A stretch of DNA of 64,000 nt from a virus, in IMG/VR virus record IMGVR_UViG_3300050821_001373, positions 1 through 64,000 of that record; one strand, given 5' to 3'. Under the pieces are notes generated by a model. It was given only the letters and a program-made list of their open reading frames with translations. It did not search any database and had not been told where the DNA came from. Position 1 is the stretch's first letter, and the number at the start of each line of letters is the position of its first letter. Of the stretch, positions 16,935 through 24,303 are shown in pieces. A program made the translations under genes and the position numbers.

Positions 16935-18575
16935 TCACACATCATAAAGCGCCTTCTGCTGAGGCCGGTGCATCATCTGCTCCTTCAGCTCTGCCGCAAC
17001 CTCGAAGTCGTGCGAGATCAGGCCTTGCCGGCGCATCCAGGTTAGCGCCTGGGTCATGCTGTCGTGAATATCATCTCGCTTGCCCTTCGGGAACATTTCG
17101 CTCTGGCTGATCGCGTTCTCGGCCCAGATCGCATCAGGTGCGTAGACCATCCCGGCCGCGAACGTCGGTTCCACCGCGTGGGTGCGAGCAACCTTGTCTC
17201 CCACCGGGCTCACGAGCTCGACCAGCCAGCCATCCTCGCGATACAGTCGCTGCATTTCCTGCGATACCGTGATGCCAGAGGCCTTGTTCTCGATCAGCAG
17301 CCGGTCAACGCGGAACCGTCGGCACGAATATGCTATCCACTCGACCACGCCCCACGCATCCATCCTCATGCAGCGCAGATCGTAGTCCTTCTTGGACTCG
17401 CCGGAGTTGCGCGGCGGCAATTTCCCGTGCAATTCCTTGTGCTTGGCCCATGCCCACATCATCATGACGCGAGGCTTGCCGTCCGCGTCCCGGAACAGGC
17501 CCCAGACCGAGAACCCGGTTGGATCGTTCTCATCCTTCTCGGTGTAGGCCGTATCAGCCGAGGCAACCACGAAGTCGAAATCTGGGTATTTCTCCTCCTC
17601 CCAGAGCTGCCAGTATTCCCGCTTGATGATCGAGCCGCCGCGGGGAACCGGGCTCTGCTGGTATTGCCCGGACCACAGCGTCGGAACCCGCTTGAACGTC
17701 TGCAGCTCCTTCGCCGCGAACCGGCCTTCCCACGCCAGTTCACCGTCTTGGCCTCGGGGATCCGACCAGCCTATGCTCGTCTCACAGTGCCGGCCCTCCT
17801 CGTATTCCATCGGGATGCACAGATGCTCGTACTCCGGCATCCCATCGAGAATGGCACCGCTCACGTCAGCTTCATGCACCCTTTGCATGATGACAACGAT
17901 CGCATCTCGCCTTAAGTCATTGAGGCGGCTCTGGATTGACTCGGTGAACCACCTCACCGTGCCCTCTCGGATAGTCTCCGATTCCGCCTCTTTCACGTTG
18001 TGCGGATCGTCCACCAGCACCCGGTTTCCACGCTCACCAGTACCGACGCCGCCGACCGAGGTCGCCAGCTTCCAGCCCGTTTTGTCGTTTGAAACAAGCT
18101 CCTCGCCGACCTTGACCAGCTCGAACCGATCGCCGTACAGGTCCTGATATCTCCCGCTTTGCAGCAAAGCCAAGAACCGACGATTGTCCCTCATCGTCAG
18201 GGATGAAGCATAGCTGAACGCGACGTAACGCAGATGCGGGCGATTGATCGGCCCCCACTCCCAAGCAGGCCAAAATACATTTGTTAACAACGACTTCATG
18301 AAACCAGGCGGCACATTTTCGAGCAGCCGCGGCGGGTCAAGTTCCCCAAACGTGATCGCCTCAAGGTGCAGGCAAATCGCCTCCAGAGCCCAGCCGTCCA
18401 CAAACGGCGTCTGCGGCTCCAGAATGTCCCAGAAATACCGGACGAACTTAATGAGGCCGCCGCGGCGTCCCTGCTCCTTCTTCGCCCTTCTTTTTGCGAC
18501 CTCGGACGCCAGGCGCCGCTCCAGCGTTGGTAAGAGCGAGGGATCGAACGGCAGCGAGGAGTTCAACAAGCTCAT
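16935..18575 (-). CDS. terL: Terminase large subunit
   Basis: 546 residues. ATPase half: a diverged Walker A, VPPGFMKSLLTN at residues 88-99, and Walker B VLVDD at 186-190. Nuclease half: first acidic residue D341 in ASADTAYTEKDENDPTG, then LLIENKASG near 430, then KRDDIHDSMTQAL near 515. It translocates DNA through the portal and cuts concatemers. It overlaps the small-subunit gene by 128 bases, so translation may really begin somewhat later; the family's conserved sequence starts around FVRYFWDILEPQTPFVDGW (44-62). Confidence 0.93.
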   Translation of the reverse strand: MSLLNSSLPFDPSLLPTLERRLASEVAKRRAKKEQGRRGGLIKFVRYFWDILEPQTPFVDGWALEAICLHLEAITFGELDPPRLLENVPPGFMKSLLTNVFWPAWEWGPINRPHLRYVAFSYASSLTMRDNRRFLALLQSGRYQDLYGDRFELVKVGEELVSNDKTGWKLATSVGGVGTGERGNRVLVDDPHNVKEAESETIREGTVRWFTESIQSRLNDLRRDAIVVIMQRVHEADVSGAILDGMPEYEHLCIPMEYEEGRHCETSIGWSDPRGQDGELAWEGRFAAKELQTFKRVPTLWSGQYQQSPVPRGGSIIKREYWQLWEEEKYPDFDFVVASADTAYTEKDENDPTGFSVWGLFRDADGKPRVMMMWAWAKHKELHGKLPPRNSGESKKDYDLRCMRMDAWGVVEWIAYSCRRFRVDRLLIENKASGITVSQEMQRLYREDGWLVELVSPVGDKVARTHAVEPTFAAGMVYAPDAIWAENAISQSEMFPKGKRDDIHDSMTQALTWMRRQGLISHDFEVAAELKEQMMHRPQQKALYDV

Positions 18576-18834
18576 TGTCGCTCATGTCGTCCAGTGTGGC
18601 ATCTTTGACATGCAGTTCCTTCGGGATGATCGCCGCGATCACCTTCAGATATTGGTCCGGCTTCTCGGTTCGAACAGTCTCAATAACCCCTTTCCCGTGC
18701 GTCGCAAAATCGTCCGACATCGCCGCGATGAAGTCCTCGGACAGCTTGTTCCGTGAGCCCTTGGGCCGTCCGAGCGGGTTTCCGGACTGTCCGGGCTTGA
18801 ATCCTGGGTTACTTGGTCCTGATTTGAAGGTCAT
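18448..18834 (-). CDS. Terminase small subunit-like protein
   Basis: 128 residues from ATG 18832-18834 with AAGGG upstream. The N-terminus, GFKPGQSGNPLGRPKGSRNK, is the hallmark of a family found directly upstream of phage large terminases, followed by a helical segment. It would recognise the packaging site and recruit TerL. The frame is open further upstream: ATG 18868-18870, or a GTG coupled to the stop of the 58-residue gene at 19053. These would add an unusual cysteine- and Trp-containing leader, so I prefer the family-like start. Confidence 0.8.
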   Translation of the reverse strand: MTFKSGPSNPGFKPGQSGNPLGRPKGSRNKLSEDFIAAMSDDFATHGKGVIETVRTEKPDQYLKVIAAIIPKELHVKDATLDDMSDNELVELLAAVRSLALTNAGAAPGVRGRKKKGEEGAGTPRRPH

Positions 18835-19052
18835 CGGCCCTTGAATACCTGTTGTATTTTCAACACACATTCTAATTATCGGAACACCAGAAAATGCCGG
18901 ATATACCGATGTCGAGAGGAGGCAGCGCACCCACCAACAGATATGGGTCTTGCGCCGCATTGTACCACGGCTGGCGCTTGGGAGGAGCTGCAGCTCGGAT
19001 GTTAGCAGTGCGTCAAACTTGCCGGCGGCCTCTGCCATTACTTGGTCAATGC

Positions 19053-19229
19053 TCACAGCACACTCCAAAGGATCAAGGCGACGATCCCAGCCCAGGCAAG
19101 ATAGCTGCACACGTTAATCGTGCTGTAAATCGATTCAACCCACCAATTTCGGCGAGCCAAGTAGGCCCGGTTATCCGCTTGGGTTCGCCAAGTTCCGTCA
19201 TCGCATTCCACCAAGTCCTCGATGCTCAT
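19053..19229 (-). CDS. Small membrane protein
   Basis: 58 residues, ATG 19227-19229 overlapping the previous stop (ATGA). A polar, Trp-rich first half is followed by one transmembrane segment (SYLAWAGIVALILWSVL). Its stop overlaps a GTG that opens the terminase-small-subunit frame. The gap 18835-19052 holds only that open leader and an imperfect inverted repeat (18841-18863). Confidence 0.6.
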   Translation of the reverse strand: MSIEDLVECDDGTWRTQADNRAYLARRNWWVESIYSTINVCSYLAWAGIVALILWSVL

Positions 19230-19534
19230 GACGTGGTTCCTTCCTTGATCTCGCGCTTGATGTCCGCCAGCTCCTTGCCCACCGCAACACAGCCGGCGAT
19301 GCGGGTGAGGTCGGCAACTTGGGCGCGGAGGCGATCGATTTCGGCAGTCAGCCGCTTTTCCATGCCAAGTTTGGCTGAAAGATGATCGCGGTCGGCCTCC
19401 TTCAGTTCGTCGTTTTCGGCGCGCAGCAGCTCGATCTCGGCAATCGCCAGCCGCAGATCCTCCTTGAGCATGTCCTGCGCGCTATCCTCGTAGACGCGGA
19501 GGCAGGTGTTCAGCCTGTCAATGATGTCGGTCAT
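19226..19534 (-). CDS. Coiled-coil protein
   Basis: 102 residues with heptad-like Leu/Glu/Arg spacing over about 25-85 (DLRLAIAEIELLRAENDELK, MEKRLTAEIDRLRAQVADLT). It has a good ribosome site (AGAGGAG). The function is unknown; many rhizobial-type phages carry such short coiled-coil genes in this interval. Confidence 0.65.
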   Translation of the reverse strand: MTDIIDRLNTCLRVYEDSAQDMLKEDLRLAIAEIELLRAENDELKEADRDHLSAKLGMEKRLTAEIDRLRAQVADLTRIAGCVAVGKELADIKREIKEGTTS

Positions 19535-19680
19535 TCCGGTTGCTCCTCTTTCACTTGGTCTGGGTCTCGTATCAGTGCCCGGTCGGCTGCCGCTCGTTCC
19601 CGTCGTCTTGCTCGGTAGGCCCGGCGCTGGGCTGTGATCTTGTTCTTGCGTCGCTTGCTGGCTGGCTTGTGGCGGCTCAC
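19531..19680 (-). CDS. Very basic small protein
   Basis: 49 residues from GTG 19678-19680, which overlaps the previous stop (GTGA); its own stop overlaps the next ATG (ATGA). The first 32 residues are Arg/Lys/Ala-rich (SRHKPASKRRKNKITAQRRA), probably nucleic-acid binding. The double coupling is the main evidence for translation. Confidence 0.55.
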   Translation of the reverse strand: MSRHKPASKRRKNKITAQRRAYRARRRERAAADRALIRDPDQVKEEQPE

Positions 19681-19937
19681 CGTCCTGCCCTATGTGCCCG
19701 GAAAAGTGATCTTACGCAGCATTTAGCCAAGTTCCAACGGAGGTCGTCGGGCAGATACGAAAACCTCACCATGTCATTTATCAGAGCATGGCGGAGTTTC
19801 TGCAATACCTTGGCTTCCCTCATCTCTTCCTCCGTGGGTATCAGCAGCGGCGATCCTGGCACCTGTGGGAAGGCTCGGGGGACGCCGAACCAGAATGCCG
19901 CTGCTGAACTGGTTAGAGCTTCCCTACTTTGCCTCAT
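19677..19937 (-). CDS. Small hypothetical protein
   Basis: 86 residues from ATG 19935-19937 (MRQSREALTSSAAAFWFGVP). An in-frame TTG at 19953-19955 has a better-spaced GGAAAG and may be the real start. A helical segment (EEEMREAKVLQKLRHALIND) is visible but no family. Confidence 0.5.
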   Translation of the reverse strand: MRQSREALTSSAAAFWFGVPRAFPQVPGSPLLIPTEEEMREAKVLQKLRHALINDMVRFSYLPDDLRWNLAKCCVRSLFRAHRAGR

Positions 19938-20073
19938 CCTCGATCGCTGAGGCAATCAGCGTCTTTCCAAGCTCTGCAAGATATGCCGCCCTCCGGGATC
20001 GCCTAGCCTCACGCTCCTCGCGCTCTCGCTTGATGTCGGCCGCGGCTGATTTCATATCGACAACTTCGCCCAT
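19924..20073 (-). CDS. Small charged helical protein
   Basis: 49 residues, MGEVVDMKSAAADIKREREE followed by more Arg/Glu helix and ASAIEDEAK. It overlaps the start of the next gene by 14 bases. No family recognised. Confidence 0.5.
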   Translation of the reverse strand: MGEVVDMKSAAADIKREREEREARRSRRAAYLAELGKTLIASAIEDEAK

Positions 20074-20080
20074 GGTTGCG

Positions 20081-20377
20081 TCAATCCTTCGCACGAAAAT
20101 AGGTTATAAACCCCCGCCATAGAGCGCGATCACCGTATGTCTTTGTGTCGCCAACTGGCGTTGCCATCGTGCTCCAGAACCCGAACGGGGAGGTCACATC
20201 CATCTCGGCTGGGAAACGGCCAGCACTGACCCAACGCGTTTGGAATGAACCATCCTCCATCGTCCCACTGTAACCGGGGAAATCACACCGCTCCATGAAC
20301 TCAGCCCGCATGATACCAAACCACCACGGTACGATGCGACAGTCTCCGGTGCGCACCCACTTCGCTTCCCTGCTCAT
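20081..20377 (-). CDS. Protein coupled to the glycosyltransferase, unknown function
   Basis: 98 residues, Trp/Phe/Arg-rich: WVRTGDCRIVPWWFGIMRAE, then MERCDFPGYSG and FGFWSTMATPVGDTKTYGDR. It has a strong ribosome site (GGAGGGGAA-ATG) and a 4-base ATGA overlap with the glycosyltransferase stop, suggesting a shared job. Its pattern resembles the C-terminal part of some glycosyltransferases. Confidence 0.6.
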   Translation of the reverse strand: MSREAKWVRTGDCRIVPWWFGIMRAEFMERCDFPGYSGTMEDGSFQTRWVSAGRFPAEMDVTSPFGFWSTMATPVGDTKTYGDRALWRGFITYFRAKD

Positions 20378-21090
20378 TTCCCCTCCTCCAGAGGCTTCAC
20401 TGACGCGCTCCTCAAATCCTCGTTCTCCGTCGAGTACCGCCCGGTGTACTGCATCAGGCCAAGGTGGCAGATCGTGTGGCCCAGCACGGCATAGACCTTA
20501 CCGCCAGACGCCCGGTAACGGTAGCAAAACGAGAGGTCTTCCGATAGCCTGCGGTTGCCGTCCTTGATCCTGTCGAACAAGTGGAGTGCGCGGGTCCCGC
20601 CATGGGGCCGGATCAGGCCACCAATCACCCCCTGCGGATCGTCGTCGATCTCGACTTGGCCGGCTTCAATGATCTGATCGACGCAGTCTTTCCGGATCAG
20701 CATCACGCCGCAACCGAGCCCTTCGAGCTCGAGCAAGTTGCCCTCTGGCTTTGCCGGCGGTGTCAGGGCCGAAGCAACCCACTCGATAGGCTGTCGCTTT
20801 TTGGGATAAATGCCGCCGATCAATGGCTTGTCTGCGGCCAGCATGTCCATCACCAGATCGGCCTCAAACTGCATGTCCGCGTCCACAAACAGGAGGTGCG
20901 TCGCGTCTAGGCAGTCATACCATACCGTCGCCATGCCATTGCGGAGATCCTCAATGCACGGGTTGGTTTGAGCTGTAAATCCGGCCGGGACGCCCCATTG
21001 GGTCAGCACCTGGGCGAGCGCGAACAGGCTCGCCGCAGTCTGCGCGTTCATCTGCATACCGAACGCCGGGCAAGCAATGAAAATCTTCAT
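20374..21090 (-). CDS. Glycosyltransferase (GT-A, DXD)
   Basis: 238 residues. MKIFIACPAFGMQMNAQTAA opens the Rossmann-like fold. THLLFVDADMQFEADLVMDM contains the DAD metal/nucleotide-sugar motif near residue 72. GVMLIRKDCVDQI and RLSEDLSFCYRYRASGGKVY (ED plus a basic loop) complete the catalytic pattern. Likely a soluble glycosyltransferase acting on modified phage DNA, virion or host surface glycans. It is coupled to 20081-20377. Confidence 0.75.
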   Translation of the reverse strand: MKIFIACPAFGMQMNAQTAASLFALAQVLTQWGVPAGFTAQTNPCIEDLRNGMATVWYDCLDATHLLFVDADMQFEADLVMDMLAADKPLIGGIYPKKRQPIEWVASALTPPAKPEGNLLELEGLGCGVMLIRKDCVDQIIEAGQVEIDDDPQGVIGGLIRPHGGTRALHLFDRIKDGNRRLSEDLSFCYRYRASGGKVYAVLGHTICHLGLMQYTGRYSTENEDLRSASVKPLEEGK

Positions 21091-21185
21091 GGAACAATCC
21101 CTGTCACTATCGAATTATAGCCGTACATCGAAAGGCAAACCACCATGATCAGTGCGCTCATCACTTTGATTATCGTTCTGCTCAT
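21087..21185 (-). CDS. Tiny membrane peptide
   Basis: 32 residues from ATG 21183-21185, mostly one hydrophobic helix (IIKVMSALIMVVCLSMYGYN); its stop overlaps the glycosyltransferase ATG. It overlaps the plus-strand membrane gene at 21145-21351 by 41 bases, so only one may be used at a time. Confidence 0.4.
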   Translation of the reverse strand: MSRTIIKVMSALIMVVCLSMYGYNSIVTGIVP

Positions 21186-21468
21186 CGCCGGGATCTTGTG
21201 GTGGGCTATTACCGCTCTCTTGCCTCTCGTTCCTCTCCCGCCGCCGATCGCGCAAGTCATCCACGTCCTTCTGGTCGTGCTGATGGCACTCATCGTGATC
21301 TTCTACGGTCTGTTGCCTCTGCTCCACATCATCCCGAGGGCCGGGTTTTAGGCAGATCGTGCAGGCCAGACAGTACATCCGGTCCTCCTGCTCTGCCATG
21401 CAGCTAAACAGCCAGCCGCAGCCGATGCAGCGCTGTGCCTGCGAGCGCCACGACCATTTCTCCACCAT
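21115..21468 (-). CDS. Possible zinc-ribbon protein antisense to the membrane gene
   Basis: 117 residues from ATG 21466-21468. The first 40 residues contain RCIGCGWLFSC and MYCLACTIC, a plausible CxxC zinc ribbon. The remaining 70 are Asp/Glu/Gln/Arg-rich and are exactly the antisense of the plus-strand membrane gene, so that part may be an artefact of overlap. Either the genes share this DNA or the ribbon protein is a remnant. Confidence 0.35.
   Translation of the reverse strand: MVEKWSWRSQAQRCIGCGWLFSCMAEQEDRMYCLACTICLKPGPRDDVEQRQQTVEDHDECHQHDQKDVDDLRDRRRERNERQESGNSPPQDPGDEQNDNQSDERTDHGGLPFDVRL
21145..21351 (+). CDS. Small membrane protein on the opposite strand
   Basis: 68 residues with two to three hydrophobic segments (ISALITLIIVLLIAGILWWA, then a Pro-rich LLPLVPLPPPIAQVI, then LLVVLMALIVIFYGLLPLL). 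The double-helix-around-a-proline pattern matches a small membrane family I know from phages and prophages. AAAGG lies 8 bases before the ATG. It is the only convincing plus-strand gene inside the 19-34 kb minus-strand block and must have its own promoter. Confidence 0.6.
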   Translation: MISALITLIIVLLIAGILWWAITALLPLVPLPPPIAQVIHVLLVVLMALIVIFYGLLPLLHIIPRAGF

Positions 21469-21555
21469 AATCACAGGCCGATATCCATATCATCCGTGCA
21501 GAAATAAAACGTAGCGGTTCGCCGGGACGACTTAGTGAGCCAAACTTAGATTGGT

Positions 21556-21576
21556 GACTGCGGGTCCGGCGCAGTC
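21556..21576. terminator. Hairpin in the 21.47-21.6 kb gap
   Basis: Perfect 7-bp stem GACTGCG (21556-21562) / CGCAGTC (21570-21576) with a 7-base loop and no T-run. It is the only structure I see in the non-coding gap 21475-21605. It may be an mRNA-stability element or weak terminator. Confidence 0.45.
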
Positions 21577-21605
21577 GTGAGGCTCAACCGCATCTCGAAA
21601 CTCAC

Positions 21606-21806
21606 TCAGGGTAGCGGCACGATCATGAAACCATTCGCCGCAAGCCGGCCGAGCAGGTAATCCGTCATTTTCGAAATCGACGAGGCCGAGGATTGTCCCA
21701 GCATCAGGTCATCGATCGCGCAGAACAGCGCCTCGCGGGCACAGGGTGATTCTGGGTCTTCCTGCACCTGGCGCTTGGTCGTAAACGGGATGATTTCTGC
21801 GGTCAT
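21606..21806 (-). CDS. Small hypothetical protein
   Basis: 66 residues, MTAEIIPFTTKRQVQEDPES with a later helical DYLLGRLAANGFMIVPLP. GGGAGA lies 6 bases before the ATG, which overlaps the previous stop. No family assigned. Confidence 0.6.
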   Translation of the reverse strand: MTAEIIPFTTKRQVQEDPESPCAREALFCAIDDLMLGQSSASSISKMTDYLLGRLAANGFMIVPLP

Positions 21807-22000
21807 GGCTGTCTCCCGATCGAAGCACGGGGCTCGCCCTGCGATGGATACGACCGGCCGCCGTTGCGATCCTGAGCCGCCCTGCCGCCCTCTCGCGAGA
21901 GCTTGGCTGGCTCACATTTCGAACAGCGCCATGGCGATTCGCCCGACGCCCGGTAAGGCTGGCCCGTCTTCAGCGAGCCGCATGCGCATTTGAAAATCAT
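21803..22000 (-). CDS. Small zinc-ribbon protein
   Basis: 65 residues from ATG 21998-22000 (GAGGGGGA upstream). FKCACGSLKTG and WRCSKCEPAK give two cysteine knuckles about 23 residues apart. The basic C-terminal half suggests nucleic-acid binding. Coupled by ATGA on both sides. Confidence 0.6.
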   Translation of the reverse strand: MIFKCACGSLKTGQPYRASGESPWRCSKCEPAKLSREGGRAAQDRNGGRSYPSQGEPRASIGRQP

Positions 22001-22233
22001 CGTATCCCCCTCAATGTCTCGTGTGCGGAATCGATTTGCCGCCGAAGCGACCGAACGCGTGAAATAAACTGGCCGGCGGAAACTGCCAGATCGGCCACCT
22101 CGCCTCGTGCGGCCGCGCCAAGGTCGAGCGGTAGCGTCCGGCGACGTGGCCTGCGGGGCCTCAGCGCCTGCCACATGCCCGCAGTGCAGATGCACCCGAA
22201 CACAAAGCCGGCGAGAAAGCCCCAGTCGATCAT
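21997..22233 (-). CDS. Small membrane-anchored protein
   Basis: 78 residues from ATG 22231-22233, chosen for GGAGG 10 bases upstream. One N-terminal membrane helix (FLAGFVFGCICTAGMWQAL), an Arg/Pro stretch (RPRRPRRRTLPLDLG), then a helical cytoplasmic part. Confidence 0.6.
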   Translation of the reverse strand: MIDWGFLAGFVFGCICTAGMWQALRPRRPRRRTLPLDLGAAARGEVADLAVSAGQFISRVRSLRRQIDSAHETLRGIR

Positions 22234-22391
22234 CGCTCGCTTATCCTCCACACGCCGGCCGAGATCAACGCCAACAAGCCATTCTGGACAATCTGCAGAT
22301 CCTTGTCGAAAATCCCCTTAAGTATCCACAGGGCTCCCATGATGGTGAGAGTGCTCGACGTCAGATCCTGCATCAGTTTCCCAAACTTCAT
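22230..22391 (-). CDS. Small membrane protein
   Basis: 53 residues; ATG 22389-22391. The segment MGALWILKGIFD and a second hydrophobic run (GLLALISAGVWRI) suggest a membrane-associated peptide. Both ends overlap neighbours (ATGA). Confidence 0.55.
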   Translation of the reverse strand: MKFGKLMQDLTSSTLTIMGALWILKGIFDKDLQIVQNGLLALISAGVWRISER

Positions 22392-22624
22392 CGCCACGGG
22401 CCGATCGGTTTCTTGACGGCTTTGCCGTCGTCGAAGTCATTGATCATTCTACGCAGAAATTCATGCATATCATCAATGCACTTGAGGTTGGTATCGGCAA
22501 CGACTCGCCCGTCTTTTCCGATTGTGATCAGGATGAACGAACGCACGGTCGGCACCGACTGGTGCGCCGCTCGAACCATATCACCCAGCTTTCGATGGTC
22601 CTTCGTGTGCTTTGGAGTGGTCAT
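22388..22624 (-). CDS. Small hypothetical protein
   Basis: 78 residues from ATG 22622-22624 (GGGA upstream). Pattern MTTPKHTKDHRKLGDMVRAA, beta-like SFILITIGKDGRVVADTNL, helical C-terminus. It resembles a small alpha/beta regulator but no family is recognised. Confidence 0.55.
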   Translation of the reverse strand: MTTPKHTKDHRKLGDMVRAAHQSVPTVRSFILITIGKDGRVVADTNLKCIDDMHEFLRRMINDFDDGKAVKKPIGPWR

Positions 22625-22651
22625 GATCGTCCCTTCATGATGTGGCTGGTC

Positions 22652-22671
22652 GCGGGGCATTCGCGCCCCGC
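22652..22671. terminator. Perfect GC hairpin
   Basis: GCGGGGC (22652-22658) and GCCCCGC (22665-22671) flank a 6-base loop, between the frameshifted gene and the next coding gene. No T-run follows on either strand, so it may act as an RNA-stability or attenuator stem. Confidence 0.45.
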
Positions 22672-22677
22672 CGTTGA

Positions 22678-22828
22678 CTATTTCGACATGTTCTGGGCTT
22701 GCACCAGATCGCACATCGCCTTCGCCGCATTAAGGGCGGCTTGCGAGTATTGCATGGCCTCAATGCCGTTTGTGGCTTCGGCCGCCTTCTTGATCAGTGC
22801 CTCGATATGAGGTTTCAGTTTGTCCATC
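22678..22828 (-). pseudogene. Frameshifted small helical gene
   Basis: From ATG 22826-22828 the frame reads MDKLKPHIEG and soon stops. Shifting one base at the CCC run 22800-22802 gives a continuous helix, ALIKKAAEATNGIEAMQYSQ then AALNAAKAMCDLVQAQ, up to TAG 22678-22680. Joined, the two frames look like one 49-residue phage protein. Either a one-base insertion disrupted it, or this is a sequencing error or a programmed shift. Upstream, 22829-22900 appears non-coding. Confidence 0.55.
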
Positions 22829-22900
22829 GGGTTCTAGCTCCGAGTGATTGGCGCTTGATCTGTGACCCAGCGGTGCGCCAGAGACCGCTGAATTGGTGTC

Positions 22901-23356
22901 TCAGTTCTCCGAGCCGTTTCCCAGCGTCTGCGCCTCGAACTTCAGATCGTCGTGAACCGCGTCAACCTGCGCCTTCACGTCCGCCACGCTCGACCGCAGC
23001 GCGGTGATGGATTCGCCCAGCGCCGGCAGCTCGCTGCGGAGCCCGCTGATCTGGTCGCGCACGCCCTGCACTAGGTTGCCAAGCCCTGCGATCTTGATCA
23101 CGCCAGTCGGCTTGGGCGGCTCGACGGGCTTCAGAACCTGGACTTCCGTATCATTGACTGGATCTTGCATCGAGTTGTCCCCGTGAATGTCTCGGCCATC
23201 GCCGATCGGTCGGAAATTGCCTACGTTGAATTCTGTATCCCCGAACTCCTGCAGGGTAATCATCGACCCCCGCAGCGAGTTTATCGTGTATATTCCGCCC
23301 TCAACAAGGCCGTCGGTTACGGTCGAGCATAGCACCTTTTGGGTCGGTCTGAGCAT
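22901..23356 (-). CDS. Hypothetical protein with C-terminal coiled coil
   Basis: 151 residues from ATG 23354-23356. The N-terminal 60 residues form a small beta domain (KVLCSTVTDGLVEGGIYTIN). The C-terminal half is a predicted coiled coil (LVQGVRDQISGLRSELPALG then RSSVADVKAQVDAVHDDLKF). Function unknown. Confidence 0.6.
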   Translation of the reverse strand: MLRPTQKVLCSTVTDGLVEGGIYTINSLRGSMITLQEFGDTEFNVGNFRPIGDGRDIHGDNSMQDPVNDTEVQVLKPVEPPKPTGVIKIAGLGNLVQGVRDQISGLRSELPALGESITALRSSVADVKAQVDAVHDDLKFEAQTLGNGSEN

Positions 23357-23358
23357 GG

Positions 23359-23562
23359 CTAGGTGAAGAAGTGGACAACGCCGGCCACGATCCCGGCACC
23401 CGAAACGAATGTGCAGGCCAACACCCACACAATGAACCCCGGGCTGTTGTCCGCAGGTCCGAGGTCGATCCCGGTGGGCCGGTATGCCACTTCGTAATCC
23501 GCGCCACAGTCACACAACTCTGGCCGTCCGCAGTCGCCGCGGCAGTTGTCGTTATTGCTCAT
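23359..23562 (-). CDS. Small Cys-rich protein with C-terminal membrane helix
   Basis: 67 residues from ATG 23560-23562. NNDNCRGDCGRPELCDCGAD has four cysteines in 13 residues. The end, GFIVWVLACTFVSGAGIVAG, is a membrane helix. Its start overlaps the previous stop. Confidence 0.55.
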   Translation of the reverse strand: MSNNDNCRGDCGRPELCDCGADYEVAYRPTGIDLGPADNSPGFIVWVLACTFVSGAGIVAGVVHFFT

Positions 23563-23864
23563 CAGACCGGCTCCTTGCTCTTGGTGGTGTCGAGCAGTTC
23601 TGCGAAAACACTGATATCGGTCTTGCGCTCGACGACGGGGCGGAAGCCCACTGTCTCGAACCACGGTTCGATCAGCCTTCCATGTTCCATGACATCGTGA
23701 TTACGAATCTCATCAAGACGCAACCACTCGCTGTCATCGTAAACCTCAAGATCGCGCACCGTGTAGATGATGCCGAACTCAGGAAGAACGATGCCCTCAG
23801 GTCGTTCGAACCAGGGAGGAATCGGACGGCTCATGGTGATCTTCTGTCCAACGTAGAAAGTCAT
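23562..23864 (-). CDS. Hypothetical SH3-like small protein
   Basis: 100 residues from ATG 23862-23864 (AAGGAG 9 bases upstream). MTFYVGQKITMSRPIPPWFE, then GIIYTVRDLEVYDD and WLRLDEIRN, look like a small beta-barrel of the type found in many phage accessory genes. No function assigned. Confidence 0.55.
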   Translation of the reverse strand: MTFYVGQKITMSRPIPPWFERPEGIVLPEFGIIYTVRDLEVYDDSEWLRLDEIRNHDVMEHGRLIEPWFETVGFRPVVERKTDISVFAELLDTTKSKEPV

Positions 23865-24037
23865 CGCATCATCTCCTTGCGTGTCACCGCGACACAATAA
23901 GATCCATCTCCCGAACTCGCCACGATCCGCTGGTTGATCCGCTCCTGCGCCTCGATCTCGGTCAGATGCGCCGCACGCCGTGGGTCCTTGCGCGTGTAGA
24001 AGTCGCGGTCCGATCGCCAGTAGGGAACGGGTTGCAT
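23861..24037 (-). CDS. Small hypothetical protein
   Basis: 58 residues: MQPVPYWRSDRDFYTRKDPR, a charged helix, then GDGSYCVAVTRKEMMR. Start and stop both overlap neighbours (TAATG upstream, ATGA downstream), which is the main support. Confidence 0.55.
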   Translation of the reverse strand: MQPVPYWRSDRDFYTRKDPRRAAHLTEIEAQERINQRIVASSGDGSYCVAVTRKEMMR

Positions 24038-24303
24038 TACTGGCCTCGCGCCTTGAGCATCACGTCAGCGGCGACATAGGCTTTGTCGGCCATATCTTCC
24101 CACTCGACCAGACGGCCGTCATGCTTGATCATCTCGGCATTGTGCCGCATCGCGTCGGCGACGATCGCCGGAAGCGCCTGCCCTGCAAAGTAGTCCCGCA
24201 GCGTCATGCCATTCCTGGTCGACGGCATTACTGTGTTTTGGCAATTCGGGTATGGGTCATGCGCCTTCGGAAACGCTGGTCCGCCGTCCTTGATCTCGCT
24301 CAT
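24037..24303 (-). CDS. Conserved phage protein (GGPAFP...GMTLRDYFAGQAL type)
   Basis: 88 residues. DGGPAFPKAHDP and RNGMTLRDYFAGQALPAIVA are the two motifs of a small protein widespread in phages and prophages of proteobacteria. Its function is not established. Coupled on both sides by overlapping stop/start. Confidence 0.75.
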   Translation of the reverse strand: MSEIKDGGPAFPKAHDPYPNCQNTVMPSTRNGMTLRDYFAGQALPAIVADAMRHNAEMIKHDGRLVEWEDMADKAYVAADVMLKARGQ

